NCBI GenBank assembly: GCA_010645155.1
Contig: CM021316.1
Span: forward strand, 7,182,288 to 7,246,287
Reading direction: 5' to 3'
Source: Tigriopus japonicus
Lineage: Eukaryota; Arthropoda; Copepoda; Harpacticoida; Harpacticidae
DNA length: 64,000 nucleotides
The notes below the pieces were generated by a model, which saw only the letters and a program-made list of their open reading frames with translations, did no database searches and was not told where the DNA came from. Shown one piece after another: positions 49,849 through 62,895 of this stretch (its first letter is position 1; each line of letters opens with the position of its first letter). The translations under genes and the position numbers were made by a program.

Positions 49849-52800
49849 ATGTCTAAAAACGACGAGAAGACGACTGTCGCCGTCCAAGGGGCTAAACGGC
49901 GAAAGCAACTGCGAACAAGCCGTGTCACACCACCACAACAACCACCACATCAACTTCAACCTGATGAGCATCCACGGGAGAAGAGCCCGTCTGCTCTCGA
50001 GGAAACGTATCCCCCCCACTCTGGGAACCCCACTAGTAGTAGTCCAGATGTCGTTGATCACAAACTGGAAGAGGTGAGTGAGCATTGATTTTGAACTGCT
50101 TCCCAAATCCGTCACCCTGACGTATACAAGTTACCGGCAAGTTGATAAGCCTTTATACGGACCTATACTGTTTCGCAATTTGTGCCTTGTTGATGCCTAC
50201 GGTTCTCAATGACGGTATTTGTTCTTAGATGAGAGTCCAAGAGAGTTGGGAAAAGGCACGAGAGGATGACATCGGTGAGACAGATCTGGACCTTGACGAA
50301 ACCAAGGACGAAGAAGACCAAGAAGAGCCCGAGCCTGAGCCACGAGCTATTTCCGATGAGGACTTGCCGCCCATCCCCAAAGCCATTATTACGGCCACCA
50401 CAGTGATCACCACCAGCCATGACCATACGTATAAATGCCCGCGTTGCCTTCAAATCTTGGACACGCAAAAAGAATTCACGGCCCATATCCGGGCTCACAA
50501 CGAAGTCAAGCCGCATCCCGATCCCAATGACCCCACAGGTCAGGCCAAAGTCTACTATTGTAGCCTTTGTTCTAAGATGTTGTCATCGTTCAGCTCTTTG
50601 GATCGTCACATGTTGGTCCACTCCGGTGAAAGGCCCTTTTCATGTGAGTTGTGCGGACAGACCTTCACCACCAACGGAAACATGCATCGTCACAAACGCA
50701 CTCACACTGCCAAAGAGCTTCAAGAGTATGGTGAAGCAATGGGCGGTCTGATTATGTCCACGGGCCGACGGGGAGGAGGTAGAAAGCGCAAGGCACCTGC
50801 TCCAACCGTTGGCCTTGATGGCCTAGCTCCACCCAAGAAGGTGGTCAAGACTCCAGAGAGTCCTAAAATGGATCAATCTTTGCCCAGCTTGCCCAACCAT
50901 GTGACTCCAACCAGTGCTGGAATGATGACATCGGATCCGACGAAATCGCCCATTTGTCCCCTCTGTCAAGAATCATTCACGTCTGAAATTCAGCTCGAAT
51001 CTCACATCTTGGCCGAACATAAAGCCAATCCGAACAAATGCGATGAATGTGGTTTCGTTTGCGATTATCCTAACATGCTACAAGTTCACAAGTTTTTTCA
51101 CCGTAATCCATTCACCCTCCCACCTAGTTCCATTAGCTCCGCTATCGGCCCACTTTGCCTGCCTACTGCACCGCCTACTTCTCTCTCCGCGTTTGTTCCA
51201 CCGAGTAGCTTGATGAATCACTCCACCGCTTTTTTGACCCAAGAATTTCCTCGTTTGGCTGAAGCATTCCTGGCCAATGAGGATCCCCGACATGGCAAAC
51301 CTGTCAGTGCCTTCTCAGATAAGCAACTCATTGTCACCTCTAATAAGTACATTAGTGATACACCCACCCCACCCAGTGCCTTATATCGATCCCATGGGTC
51401 ACCTGGTCCCAAATTGAATCTAGGTGACAACCAGGAATCCCACCAAACTAGCACCTCTTCAAACAGATCCAAGTCCAGTGAACGCCATGAAAATTCTAAT
51501 TCTGATTTTGGTGCTGATGGAAATGATACGTCGTCTGAGAATGGTGAGCTCATTGGAGCACACGATGACCATGATCCTATAATCAAGGATATGAAACTGA
51601 AAGGCGAGTTTCCTTGTCGCCTTTGCCCCGCTGTCTATCCGAACCTTCGAGCTTTAAAAGGGCATAACAAAGAACATCTCCACAAGGCACCTTATTTGTG
51701 CAATGTAGGAGCATGTACTTACTCCAGTGGGGATAAAAGTACACTCACTAGGCACATGAGGACCCATACAGGGGAAAAGCCGTACGAGTGTAAGCTTTGC
51801 AATTATGGTTTTACCACCAAAGCAAACTGTGAGCGTCATTTGAAGAACAAGCACGGCAAGACAAACAGGGAGGATATTCGCGACTGTCTTATTCTTCATG
51901 AAACGGACGAATCTGAACATTCGATTCCAAAAATGCAACAAATGGACGACCAAGGTAACTTTCGTTGTAAAGTATGCAAGCAGCACTTTTTTACGAGCGA
52001 AAAGGTCATTGCTCATGCTATGAGGGATCATCCTGCTTATGCCGATAAGGCCGATCACATTTTCGAAGAGTTGCGAACCAATCGGTCGAATGAACCTAAA
52101 GAGAAGATTGGAGACTTGGGAGGTCCCTCAATGGTTCCTAGAACCAGTCACTATCACTCCCTGAGTCAACTTCGACCGCTCCTACCCTCACAATTGAAGG
52201 ATAGAAATGGGAAAATGAATGGAGAAAAGACAACTCCAGATGAGGAAGAGGCTCCACTCGATTTAAGTAGGCCTGCCAAAATGGAACAATTCGGATCAAT
52301 GAACGTGGCCCCAAACCCGGTAACAACAGCATCAGGATCAGCGCCTCAACTATCCCTACCGGCGTTAGATGCCCTGAATCCCACCACGGCTCTCACAATG
52401 AGATTATTTTCCCCTTTAATGATCCCTGGGGTTCCATTGATTCCGGGAGGCCCAGTGCCGACGTCGTGTGCCATCCCAACAACCTCTACCTTAGCAACTA
52501 CTGCAGCTCCAATTGCCAACCCAATGTCTTTCTCTCTAGCACAATTCATGCCTTCTATGGCATCAGCCCTCAATTTTCTCAATTCGTCGCATTTAGAATC
52601 CTTACAAGCCGAGATGAAGCACCGTCTTCAACTACCAAGCCAGGCTAGTCAGCATCAAACCATCTTGGCTGCAGCCACGGCGGCGGCGGCAGCGGCGGCG
52701 GCTGCAGCTACCACATCTAATGGAACTCCAGTGCCGTCACAAACTCCCATTGGACCAAAGGATGTTCGTGCCTATTTACCAGCCTCTCCTAGCAAGAGCG

Positions 52801-54377
52801 ACGAGTTCTTGAGAAAGCCCCAAAGCGAGAAGAGCAAGGAGCCTGCCAAGGATGGAACTAGATCGAACAGCATGGCGACCAATGGCGTTGGATCCAACAG
52901 AAATGAGGAGAAATCTCAAAATTGTCTCTCTCAAAAGAAGATGTCGCGCCAGGCCAAGGGGACCAAACGAGAGTCCAAGTCTGATGGAGACATTAATGAC
53001 TTGGATCAAAGCTCTGATTCCGAATCCAATTATAAAATGGTGATCAAGGATGGCGTGTTAATGAAAAAGCAAAAGCAGAGACGCTATAGGACCGAAAGAC
53101 CTTATGGGTGCGACCATTGTAACGCCCGATTCACATTGCGGTCGAACATGGAGAGACACATCAAGCAGCAACATCCCGATTTTTGGTCGTCAAAACCAAG
53201 AGGTTCTCGACGGAGCACGTCGTCGTCTACCACATCGTTGGTTGCTCATTTGCAAGAAAAAAACATGGACCAAGATGAGAGCAAAGATAACCGATCAGAC
53301 ACATCTGACATGCGGGAAATTATTGAAGTGGACTCAGAGGCAGGAGAAAACGACAAAGAGGTGTTCAAAGATCCACCAATTTTGGTCGTGGACGAAAAAC
53401 CAGAGCTGAAAACTGAAGATGAGTTGGTTAGTGTTTCCACTCTTCTCAACTCCACAGCCAATCATCATTTGGAAGCAATTCTTGATTCAAATGGGGTAGA
53501 CGGAGATGATGAAGAAGAGGAGTGCCAAGGTGAAGATGAAGACATGCATGACGATGAAGATTCATTCAATGGCGACGATTCCTCCTCCACCGCCTCTGAA
53601 CGAAGGAAGAGTGCCTATTCAGCGGCTCCACACAAAATTCAGTGCCCCAAATGCCCACGAAAATTTCCTTGGATCTCTTCGCTTAATCGACACCTTCTCA
53701 CTCATTCTGGGGATAAGCCCTACAAATGTAGAAGTTGCTTCTTGCTCTTTACCACTAAATCCAACTGCGACCGACATCAGTTACGAAAGCATGGCAATAA
53801 CAACAACGATCAGGCCTTTTCAATGCGAAATGTCTCAGAGAGACCTTTTAAGTGTGAGCTTTGTCCCAGTTCGAGTTTTTCCACGGAGGATAATCTCCAG
53901 CTTCATCGCGATAGTAAGCACTCGAAGCAGGAAATGGCGAACGGCCAAGTGACAGACGTTGGACACGAAAGCGAACCTGGTGAGCCTGGCGAGGACTACG
54001 ACGACGAGGAAGACGACAACCAGGACCAACAGCAGCAGCAGCAGCAACAACAACAACAACAACAACAACAACCACAACAGCAGCAGCACCAAAGCAACCA
54101 GGAGTTGGGCTCTGTGAGTCTCTCGAGGGATACACTGGAAGTCGTTGTTCCCTTGAAGAATTGCGGTGGAACAACGAAAGCGGAAATTACAAGCTCGCCT
54201 TCCACCAATGGCCACCACAATCATCTTCTACATCATCATCATCACCACCAGCACGAGCAGAAGCAACAACAACAGCAACCGTACGAACTCAAAGGAAGAA
54301 AAAAGAAAAAAAGTCTCATGGATACCATTGCCAAGCTCTCTTCAGCCGTAGAAAAGCAAGGTGGAGAAGATATTTAG
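49849..54377 (+). CDS. RREB1: RREB1/hindsight-type C2H2 zinc-finger transcription factor
   Basis: Two coding exons, 49849-50073 (75 codons) and 50229-54377 (1382 residues), joined in phase 0 across a 155-bp GT-AG intron; product 1457 residues. Thirteen C2H2 fingers are visible at about residues 143, 185, 213, 318, 346, 538, 566, 596, 655, 1036, 1214, 1242 and 1284. Diagnostic blocks: SSFSSLDRHMLVHSGERPF, FTTNGNMHRHKRTH, ARFTLRSNMERHIKQQHPDF and FPWISSLNRHLLTHSGDKP followed by TKSNCDRHQLRKHG, all shared by vertebrate RREB1 and Drosophila hindsight/pebbled. A PLDLS CtBP-binding motif lies at residues 751-755. Also seen: a poly-Ala run, acidic stretches, a Q-rich run near 1341-1365 and a His-rich run near 1405-1417. 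Family knowledge: nuclear regulator downstream of Ras/MAPK and in epithelial morphogenesis. The first exon begins just after a splice acceptor (49843), so a non-coding 5' exon must lie upstream, place unknown. The ATG at 50229 could be an alternative start. Confidence 0.93.
52254..52268 (+). other. PLDLS CtBP-recruitment motif in the RREB1-like protein
   Basis: Encodes P-L-D-L-S at residues 751-755 of the spliced protein, between finger 9 and the proline-rich middle. PxDLS is the canonical docking motif for the co-repressor CtBP, and RREB1-family proteins are reported CtBP partners. Confidence 0.75.
54027..54095 (+). repeat. CAG/CAA repeat encoding a polyglutamine tract
   Basis: A run of CAG then CAA codons interrupted by one CCA and a CAC, coding a Gln-rich run of about 25 residues near the C-terminus of the RREB1-like protein. 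The mixed codons would slow expansion. A His-rich run follows about 140 bp later. Confidence 0.9.
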
Positions 54378-54921
54378 AAATTCAATGCCGCAAAGGCACA
54401 AAATGCTACCACAAGACAATCCTGAAAGTTACTCAAACAAATATGACTCATTTCTCAACGTGTTATTGGATCTTTCCCCGCAAGAAGCTCGCTCCTCGTC
54501 CAAATGCTCCTCTCTCGTTTCTTTGCTATTTTACATCGCTCTTTCTTTCTTGTGCATTAAAAAGGCACCAAACATCAACATGAACCAAATGCTGTGTTTG
54601 TGCGTTCGTTAAATACAAGTTCGTGTTGTCTTTTTCCCTTGAATACACGTGCCATATCATCTTAAAGACTCCCTTAGAGCATTTACATATGTAATATACT
54701 GTTGATCATCCAAGCCAATAGAGAGCTTTTAAACCCCAAGAATCGTGCTGATCGTCTTGGAATGAATGAGGTATTTCCTACTTGATGCACCGACTCAAAA
54801 CCTCTTTCGCACTTTGATCCAGTTTCTTCAATCCTAGTCATTTCCGTGTTGTACAACAGAGTCACTATATTGTACCACCACAATCATCATTACAACCATC
54901 ATTCTCCATCATCACATTCGT

Positions 54922-54927
54922 AATAAA
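54922..54927 (+). promoter_or_regulatory. poly(A) signal of the RREB1-like gene
   Basis: AATAAA about 545 bases after the stop codon, inside an A/T-rich region. An ATTAAA near 54556 is an alternative nearer signal. Confidence 0.45.
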
Positions 54928-54929
54928 AA

Positions 54930-57900
54930 AACTGGGCTCATCAAAGTTTCATTGTCGTGTGGGTTCTTTAATTTAGTAATAAGTTGACAAATTTCAAATC
55001 CATCTCTTTCAGTCTCTAGCACACAAAAAATCTTCGATTCGTTTTCGGCCTAAAACGAACGCTTGTAGTATAGATGTATAAAGGATACTCAACGGTACTA
55101 CAAGGCTCACACGTCAAATCCATCGCAGAGTCGATCCTCTTTTCACATTGGACTCTGGTGGTTTTTTCAATCAATGCAATGCAATGTTCCCATCTCTTTG
55201 TATCGTTTGCTCTCGTGGATCCCATTTCAATGTCCCATTTAATCTCGTTGCAACCACACCCAATTTCCCTCGGGAGTTCTCTTGCTCGAAGAATCACCCC
55301 GAATCCTCTTGTCTTTTTTCCGTTCGTCAGTGGTTGTGGTCCTAGCAACCCATCATTGCCATCATCCTCATCATCATCATTATAACATGAACGTCATCCT
55401 CATGCTTCGAGTTGGCTACTCACTAGTTCTCCGCATCTCTTTTGGGAGGAGTGCCTCGGATCCAAAAACAGCCAAGTGAAGAGGCGTTGTCTGCTCAATG
55501 GACTTGGCAAACACATTTACCCGTGCACGGAGCAAGTCAGTGGTTCAGTCAGTCAGTCAGTCACAAAGTCCGTCACTCACCGAGTCAGTGAGTGAGTGAG
55601 TGAGTAAGGCAGCCAGCCACCCACCCACCCACCCACCCAGGGAGTTAGGTAATCTGCTTGGCAAGCAACCCAGTTGAATGGCCGAGGAACTTGCTTGGAG
55701 CTGCTCCATTAAAGAGATTACATCCGTTCCACTCGATGACTGTAGCCAGGCAGGTATTATGGGGCGAAAAAAGAGAGTAAAGAATGAGAGAAAGAAGCAA
55801 TAGAGGAGAAGAGAAAGAGAGAGAGGGAGAGAAATTCGTCAAAAAGGTCAGAAATGAGAAGCAGCAAGAAGAACAAGTCACACCTCAATCTAATCCAACA
55901 GGAGATTGAATTCCACCTCATGTGTATCCGATCAAATCAGCATTTGCCAAAATATGCCTTAATTGATTAAGGGATTCGATGCCGGTGTCCACGTGTTTCT
56001 TTGAATGTTGTTGGAAATCCAAGTCATTTCAATGCCGAGGAACCCAATGGCACACTCTCAATATTTATTTTCTGTCAACAGTTCGATTCTCGGCTTTCCC
56101 AATCACGCACATTTACCCCTCTCTCTCCAATATGCAGTACGTACGTATGTCATAGGTGTGTACTATGTATTGCTTTCATCCTTCATCTAGTAGCGAATCT
56201 TTCCATCCATTGTGGTTCCTTCCCTCGTGGTGCTTCGTGTTCCCTCTCACACCTCACTTAGTCTTTCCTTCTCCGTCGAGAGGCAGCCTCCCTAGTTGCA
56301 TGGAGGAAAACCGAGAAAGAAGGCGAAGACCAGCAAGCAGTCCTCAAGTCCCAATTGCATCGTCATGGCTGACTCTCATGTCATCACGTGGATGGAACAA
56401 AAGCCAGAAAGGTGAAGAGAGGAAAATTGGAACACAGTTCCTCTCGACGAGGAGGCAGTCAACGACAATAATAGCTACAACAACGAGGCTGTCGAGAAGG
56501 CAGAATAGAAAAAGAGAGAACAGTAGAGAGGGAGAAACAGAGGGAGAGGGAGAGGAAAAGAATCCATAGCTCCCTTTCTCTCTCTCCCTCTCTCTTACGT
56601 CTCCCCACACAACAACAACGTACCTTCATGGTTTGGTAGGAGAGAACAATGGAAGTCGAGAACTCGAGGACGAGAAGAGGCAGAGGTGATTTAGGCGTGG
56701 CCGGGGTCATGAGACCTCTTCCCGCTAGTGTATTCAATACGCAGCAGAGTAAAACTGAGAAAAGATGGAAACAACGAGAACACGCTGCCATCCAGGGAAG
56801 CCAAGAGCGAGGCCAAGAGGAGAGGCATTATCGATGTAACAAGTCATGTTTGCAGCCTCGTCCCTACCAGCTCTGTTTGAGGAGGCGAACCAAGAGAGAT
56901 ACCCGAGGGACTTGTGTGTTTAGGGATGATTGAATGGACTCGAACGACGAACGAGAGGAACCAAATGTGGAACATGACGTGCAGCTCAATAACAGGCGAA
57001 CGGAAGATGATGAGGATGTTGATGATGGTAATGGCTGGCATGCATTCCTCCTAATAGCTAGCTAGTGGTGTGCCAAGTAGTAGACATATGTGTACACTTG
57101 GATTCGCTTACACGCTGATGAAAACTAACCAAGATAAGCGAGCTTGGGAACAGGAGCCAGTCAAGCAACCCAGTCAAGCCCAGATTCCCAATTTACTTCC
57201 AATGATAACCCACATCATCTCAACATCGGATCCCCCTGATTTATACACAAACACGATATACCCCGTACATTACAGTATTTACAACATCAAGAATGACGAG
57301 TGTCTACTTAAGTGAACCAACCACCCGCAAAAACTTCCAAAGGAAGGAAGGAAGGAGACTTCATGAATCAACCAACTGGGCCTTGACGAAGAGAATCATC
57401 CTCACGATCGTACGTACTAGAATGATATGAACAGTACAAACGAATAATAGGAGGCAGCACATAATCGGATGAATGGTGGCAACTCTCGAACACGCAAAAA
57501 CCATTGACCGGAAGCCGATGCCGAAAGATGAGAATGGCCTGATTTTAATCTTAAGGTGTACATGTAAAGACTTGGATCGAGGCGAGTTTCCAGCGGGTGA
57601 GCTTGAACATATTATGTATAAAACAATGCAATTTAAACAAAAAATCTCTCACGACCCTTTTTGATACAAATGATGGGTACATTTTTTGCCCGAGGAGTAG
57701 TTAAAGGCATCCAAAGGGTTATGATGGCGACTCTAATCCCTTCTTGGGAGTCAAAAGCATTTAGCAGATCTCATCTTCTCATTTATCCATTGTCATCATC
57801 GTCGTGAAACTTCATTCCATTCACCAATAATGATGGTAGACCACGGACACGCCCAAGGATGAGGACCAAAGGCATTGGAGGTGTTCAAATCTTGGTCAAC

Positions 57901-60900
57901 CAACTCATCGACATTCCGATCAACAAACTTGAACTTCTCCTTGAGACGAGCAATTATGTTCACTTGAAGGGGATTTGGGTAAGGGATTGGTCGTTGGATG
58001 GAGAGATGCTACAAATAGGTGCCACGTCTGTTCTTCGGGGCTCTGAGAATGCGGCCCAGATATCTGAACCCTGTGGGTGGATGGTAGGATGGATGGTACG
58101 ATCGACAGATAGTTAGTTAGCTCTGTGTCTGTTATTTTCCAATTTCTGAGGAGACCCAGAGAAATCTCGAGAGGAGATGAAATCGCGATAAGGTGGCGAT
58201 CCAACCCTTTCATGGCTCAAGAGCTGGACCAACAACGTAAGAATAAGTCTACGTCGTACACCAAAGTAAGTGCTCATCGAATGAAGATACTCAGAGGGTA
58301 GGCGAGTGGGGTTGGTCCGAGATAAAAACATCAATTCGTCAAGTTTTCCCAGGAATCAAGGAGAGGGGGATGAGATCTATTTTTATTTTTCCTTGGTTTC
58401 AAATTCCACAGATCATTGGGATGCATAACTTGATGCAAAATCTTCGCTCCCAATTTTAATTAGACTCACTACAACTGGAAAGAAGCGATTTAGATTTGGA
58501 GTTTTCAAGTTGATACATGGGCAATTCAAAACACAATATACAGCATAGTTGCAGACACGTGGGAAGGTAGGTAAAGGAGAATCGCTTCGAAAACGACATT
58601 TTCCAAGACTTCACTTGGCGGGTTGGGATTTCAGCCAACCATGTAAAGAACTTGACAGAATTTCTGGTTATCATTTTTCTAGAGGCATCACAGCATTTTG
58701 GAAATTGTCATCTTTGACAATAAACAGCAACGACAGGATTGAGATAGACACTTTATGTCTATTTTTGTGACAAGCCGTTTTGAGAAAAGAAACGAATTGA
58801 CGAAACCAACGCCTTCATATGTTTGTTATTCGACACGATCGACCAAAACAAACCAGTCTATGACGAATGTAGCTTCAATAATTTTGATGTTTTTGATAAC
58901 CTCTTTGTGTTTCGTCATGATTTTTTTACTTCTACGAGGAAAATGCAACAAATAAGACCAACAAGGGAAATTTTCAAGCGGCGGGGCCGAAAAATTACCG
59001 CTGTCTTCTGATTGTATGTAAATGGATGGATGTAATTATGATGGAGTAATTCGGTAATCTAATGAGCTCATAGATCACGTTTTCTCGTATCTCATTGTGG
59101 AGCTGATGTTCAGAGTACTCGTTCACGAACCACGCCCACTAATGTAAAATTAAAAGACTAAGAAAAAGTTTATCGCAAAATCACGGGCCAAAAGCCTGAA
59201 TTGACCTTGCATGAGCTAGAAATGACCATCCCGATTGTACGTTTGCAAGATACACACGTTGTTGTTCAGTGTCTCTTTTTTTTGTTTTGAGGGAATCGCA
59301 ACACGAACAGCTTTCAAGATGTACTTTTATATGAGACTATGCCTAAATTAAGAAGATGTGTTTTGTCATGCCTATTTCATTGAGTAAAAGTCGGGTATGA
59401 AGGCGGTTTCGCCAATGAAAGTCGTCAATGGTCCATATTCGTAGACAAAAAAATTAGAGAACTGTAAGCTCTGAGGTTGTTGGGGAATAATCTAATAATG
59501 TTAACCACTGCAATGGGAGTACCAACTTCTTTAACGAGGGTTTACTACACACCAGTACCAGAGTTTACTTCTCTCTTTGCCTACTTTTGATACTTGGTAG
59601 GTCTTTTAAGTTTTCATTAACGGTGACTTCGACCGTGATATAATTGATTCTTTGGTTAAATAAGTAGGCCCACGCTGAGCGTACAGGTAAATTAGAAATT
59701 GTGTAGCCAGTGTGTACTTGCTAATGGAAAAAGGGGAACTGACTGGATTCACCTACCTCGACGCAAATGATGGATGGATTTTGTTGAGAACAAGCTTGAG
59801 GCATGGTAGAGAGAGAGAGACCATGGAGCTTGGTAGCTTATACAGTACGTACTTGTCTCGCTAGTGTCTCGCTAATGAAGTGCTGTGCGTACATTTGAAC
59901 TGAGGATGCGTGTACGTTTGTTTATTTTGCATACACAAAATGTAACACCAGACATCCAATTATGACAATGCTCCGAAAACTGCATCATTTCAGACAATCC
60001 GAATTCGTTTTAGCCCTTAACAACAATCATAACTCAGATTTGGATCCGAGTAAGAAGCGTGATAGTGAGCATGTTTCTGGGATCGGCATTGATAATACGT
60101 AGAGCTAATCGGAGAACATTTTGCAACTGAATTCAACGCACCTTCGTGGAAGCTGTTGGCGCTTTGAGATACTCCTTGAGTGTTGCTTTGAATTCAAAAT
60201 TCATCCATATGCACGGGCACAACCGATATCATATCATTTCATATCAGATCGAACCTGAGGGTCAAATACTGAATCCCAAGCAAAAGATACAAACAAGATT
60301 ACAAACTGACAGTACAACAGTTCAACTTTGAACTGTGGTCATCCATCCCAGTGGACGAACGTCTTAACTTGTAACCGCGTTCCAAGATGTTGAACGAGAA
60401 GTTATCTTGTCTTTGAGAAACATGACGATGTTACAAATATCAAAGATTTAAAAAAAATATCGGATTTGTTGCTACTTGTTTGACGATAGGTTGAAGGAGT
60501 TGGCTTTCAAACGTGTTTTAAATCATGGGGACGAACTTGCCACGTGGACGCAGGACACGATAGTCACTTTGCGCTTTTTACTTATGTGAGCCGAATACAT
60601 TACGTTTGTAGTGATAGTTTTTGTTCGCTTTTTAGCATGCTAGAAATGGATCAGGGCCGCTGATAAACCCAAGCCCAAGTCATTGTGAATCAATGACAAT
60701 CTAGATATTTGGAATGAATGAGCCACTCTTGGCCGGTTATTGATGCTTTTAGAGTGAAATTCCGCCGAGCCATCCCAGGGCCTCCATTACACGATTCTTT
60801 TCTTTACAGCGTGTCCAACACAATACAATCGAATCCAACAGTAATGAGTTGAAGGCTGATATGCCATAATTCTGGTTGTGAGATCAAGCCAAATACCTCC

Positions 60901-61900
60901 CAAAACAAAGTTCAAAAAAGTGTTTGTAAAATAGTACAAGATTATGAACCCATTTATTTAGATGTGTTAGCATTGCTTCTTTGATTTTTTTCCAAAGAAA
61001 GTACCTTTTAGGCTGTATTGGGAGGGCTTGGAAAATTTTGAGGATTGAAGAACCATGGCTGACGTAAAAGTCCATGCGTTTTAGTATGGGTTATGTACAG
61101 GGCACAATATGTTAGTTTTCAAAAGTTAATCAACCGACCTTTTTTATTGTCTTGACTGTTACTGTACGATTTGACTGTATGCCTTGAGTAACAGAGCGCG
61201 AACTGGCAGGCCTGTCGAATGAAATGCCCATCATTTTTTCGTCTCAGAACATTCGGAGATTGGAAAAAGGGCTCAAGCAAGTGAAGAGAGCGGATTGAAT
61301 GGCCAATAGCCATCCGTGGGAACAATTAGACAATCAATGCGGTCAAGAAGAACCATGACAATTAGGTTCATCCTGCTTGGTCAATTTGACTTGGTTATTG
61401 AATCGAGTGACATGCATACCTCTTATATATGTGTGCAAAATTCTATACCATTGTAATTATCCAATTGTAAGAGCAGTTAAGTTTTAGTGCACTTTTGAGG
61501 AATGCGTCATACTATTTCATAATGGTGGTCCAAACATCAAAATCAGATCCAATATATCAATGCTCAAGTACTGTCACCATCACGTTCAATGCCAGAAGTT
61601 TCAGCACCTTAAAAAGGTGTGTGGTATTAAAAGGGAACCTTTACACTTTATACAGAAATCAATAAATTTGATTGTCGTTGGTTTGAGTCTTGTCTTCCCT
61701 AAAAATGCGCATGAGTGTACGTATGTTTGCAAATGTTTTGTTTCCATTGTTCATTTTCATCCCCTGCTTCATTCATTTTTGATTTCTTGACCGACCTTCA
61801 CTGCGACCCCAGTTGGCCTTTGCGCTCCTCTTGTGTGATTGGGGTGGTCAACGATGTCTATGTTTGAACCACTGCCGACATTGCTGATTTTACCCAACTC
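54930..61900. other. gene-poor DNA downstream of the RREB1-like gene
   Basis: No supportable gene. Simple repeats at 55548-55640: AGTC, then GAGT, then CACC runs. Purine-rich patches at 55795-55830 and 56510-56560, the latter followed by a pyrimidine run (56573-56595). Frames in these tracts are low-complexity artefacts. Confidence 0.5.
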
Positions 61901-62010
61901 AATCAATGGATGGTCCACTCTCTGAATGTCTGGATTTCGACTTTTGCAAAATCACTCTCGGAATCCATGACTAGGGTGCATCGCTCGAAATGATTGGCAA
62001 AAAGACTTAC

Positions 62011-62092
62011 ATTACCCAAGACTGATGGAGTCCCTTCCATCAATGGTTGGGCGGAGCCTTGAACGCCGGCCATTGTGCACTCCAATGCAGGG
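62011..62092 (-). CDS. possible coding exon, unidentified gene
   Basis: Minus strand, between acceptor-like TTTTCCAG and a strong donor GTAAGT (62010). The frame reads PALECTMAGVQGSAQPLMEG and then TPSVLGN; the ATG at 62073 could be a start. No family recognised. Confidence 0.3.
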
Positions 62093-62595
62093 CTGGAAAA
62101 TCAAACATTTCTTGGACATCACTAAGATTATTTAACAATCGGAGGGTTTTAGTTTTCACACTCTACTACTTTTTGTAAATGTGAGGGATTTTCCCTGTCG
62201 ATTTTGAAGGCCCTTAAAATCATAGACCAAAGTGTAAGGTTAAAATGCAAGAAAAAAAAACATTTTCAACGGGGTGCTTGCATAGAGCAACTAACGTATT
62301 TGGAAATTGATTTTGCTTTGGTGTTTGACAGACAGAGATTTTGGTAGGTACCATTTGCATGTTAACACGAGAGAGGTAGAATCGCTGGTGATGTAGCCTT
62401 TCGGACATGGTGGTGGTGGTGGTGGCAGGCATTAGGTCGAGTCGGAAAATCAACGAAGTGGAGTCAATTGAGCTATCAAACCACATAGTCTTTTGAATAT
62501 TTTAATTGATTCTGCTTTTCTGTAATTTCCACTCATTAACCAACTCAAACGAGTGGAACTGATTAAGAACGAACCTATCGAAAAAGCAGACCTAC

Positions 62596-62739
62596 CATGC
62601 CTTAATTGCTCTATCAAAACTTGAAGCCGACGAGCTGAACGACCAACCAAGGAGTAGCCAAGCTCAGAAGAGCCTGATTCATTAGTGCCAAATCCTCGAG
62701 ATTGATTCCTCTTCCCCTTTAACTTGATTCCTAATCGTT
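62596..62739 (-). CDS. possible coding exon, unidentified gene
   Basis: Minus strand, between acceptor GTGCTTTTAG and donor GTAGGT. One frame is open throughout: RLGIKLKGKRNQSRGFG, then SSELGYSLVGRSARRLQVLI and EQLRH. The other two frames stop. It may belong with the exon at 62011-62092 on the same strand, but the phases do not join directly, so another exon would be needed. Confidence 0.35.
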
Positions 62740-62850
62740 CTAAAAGCACACCCACACACTTTCAAACCGAATGAATGCGATGGCAAAGAGGCCATAAACT
62801 CACTTTGATGGCTCTCAAGTACTCGCCAAATGAAGGGAAGTATCAAGTGC

Positions 62851-62895
62851 GAATGTAGTATGTATGTACGTACATACGTACGTACGTCCAACGTA
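62851..62895. repeat. GTAC/TACG simple repeat
   Basis: Alternating GTAT, GTAC and TACG units forming a palindromic low-complexity tract able to fold on itself. Confidence 0.8.
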
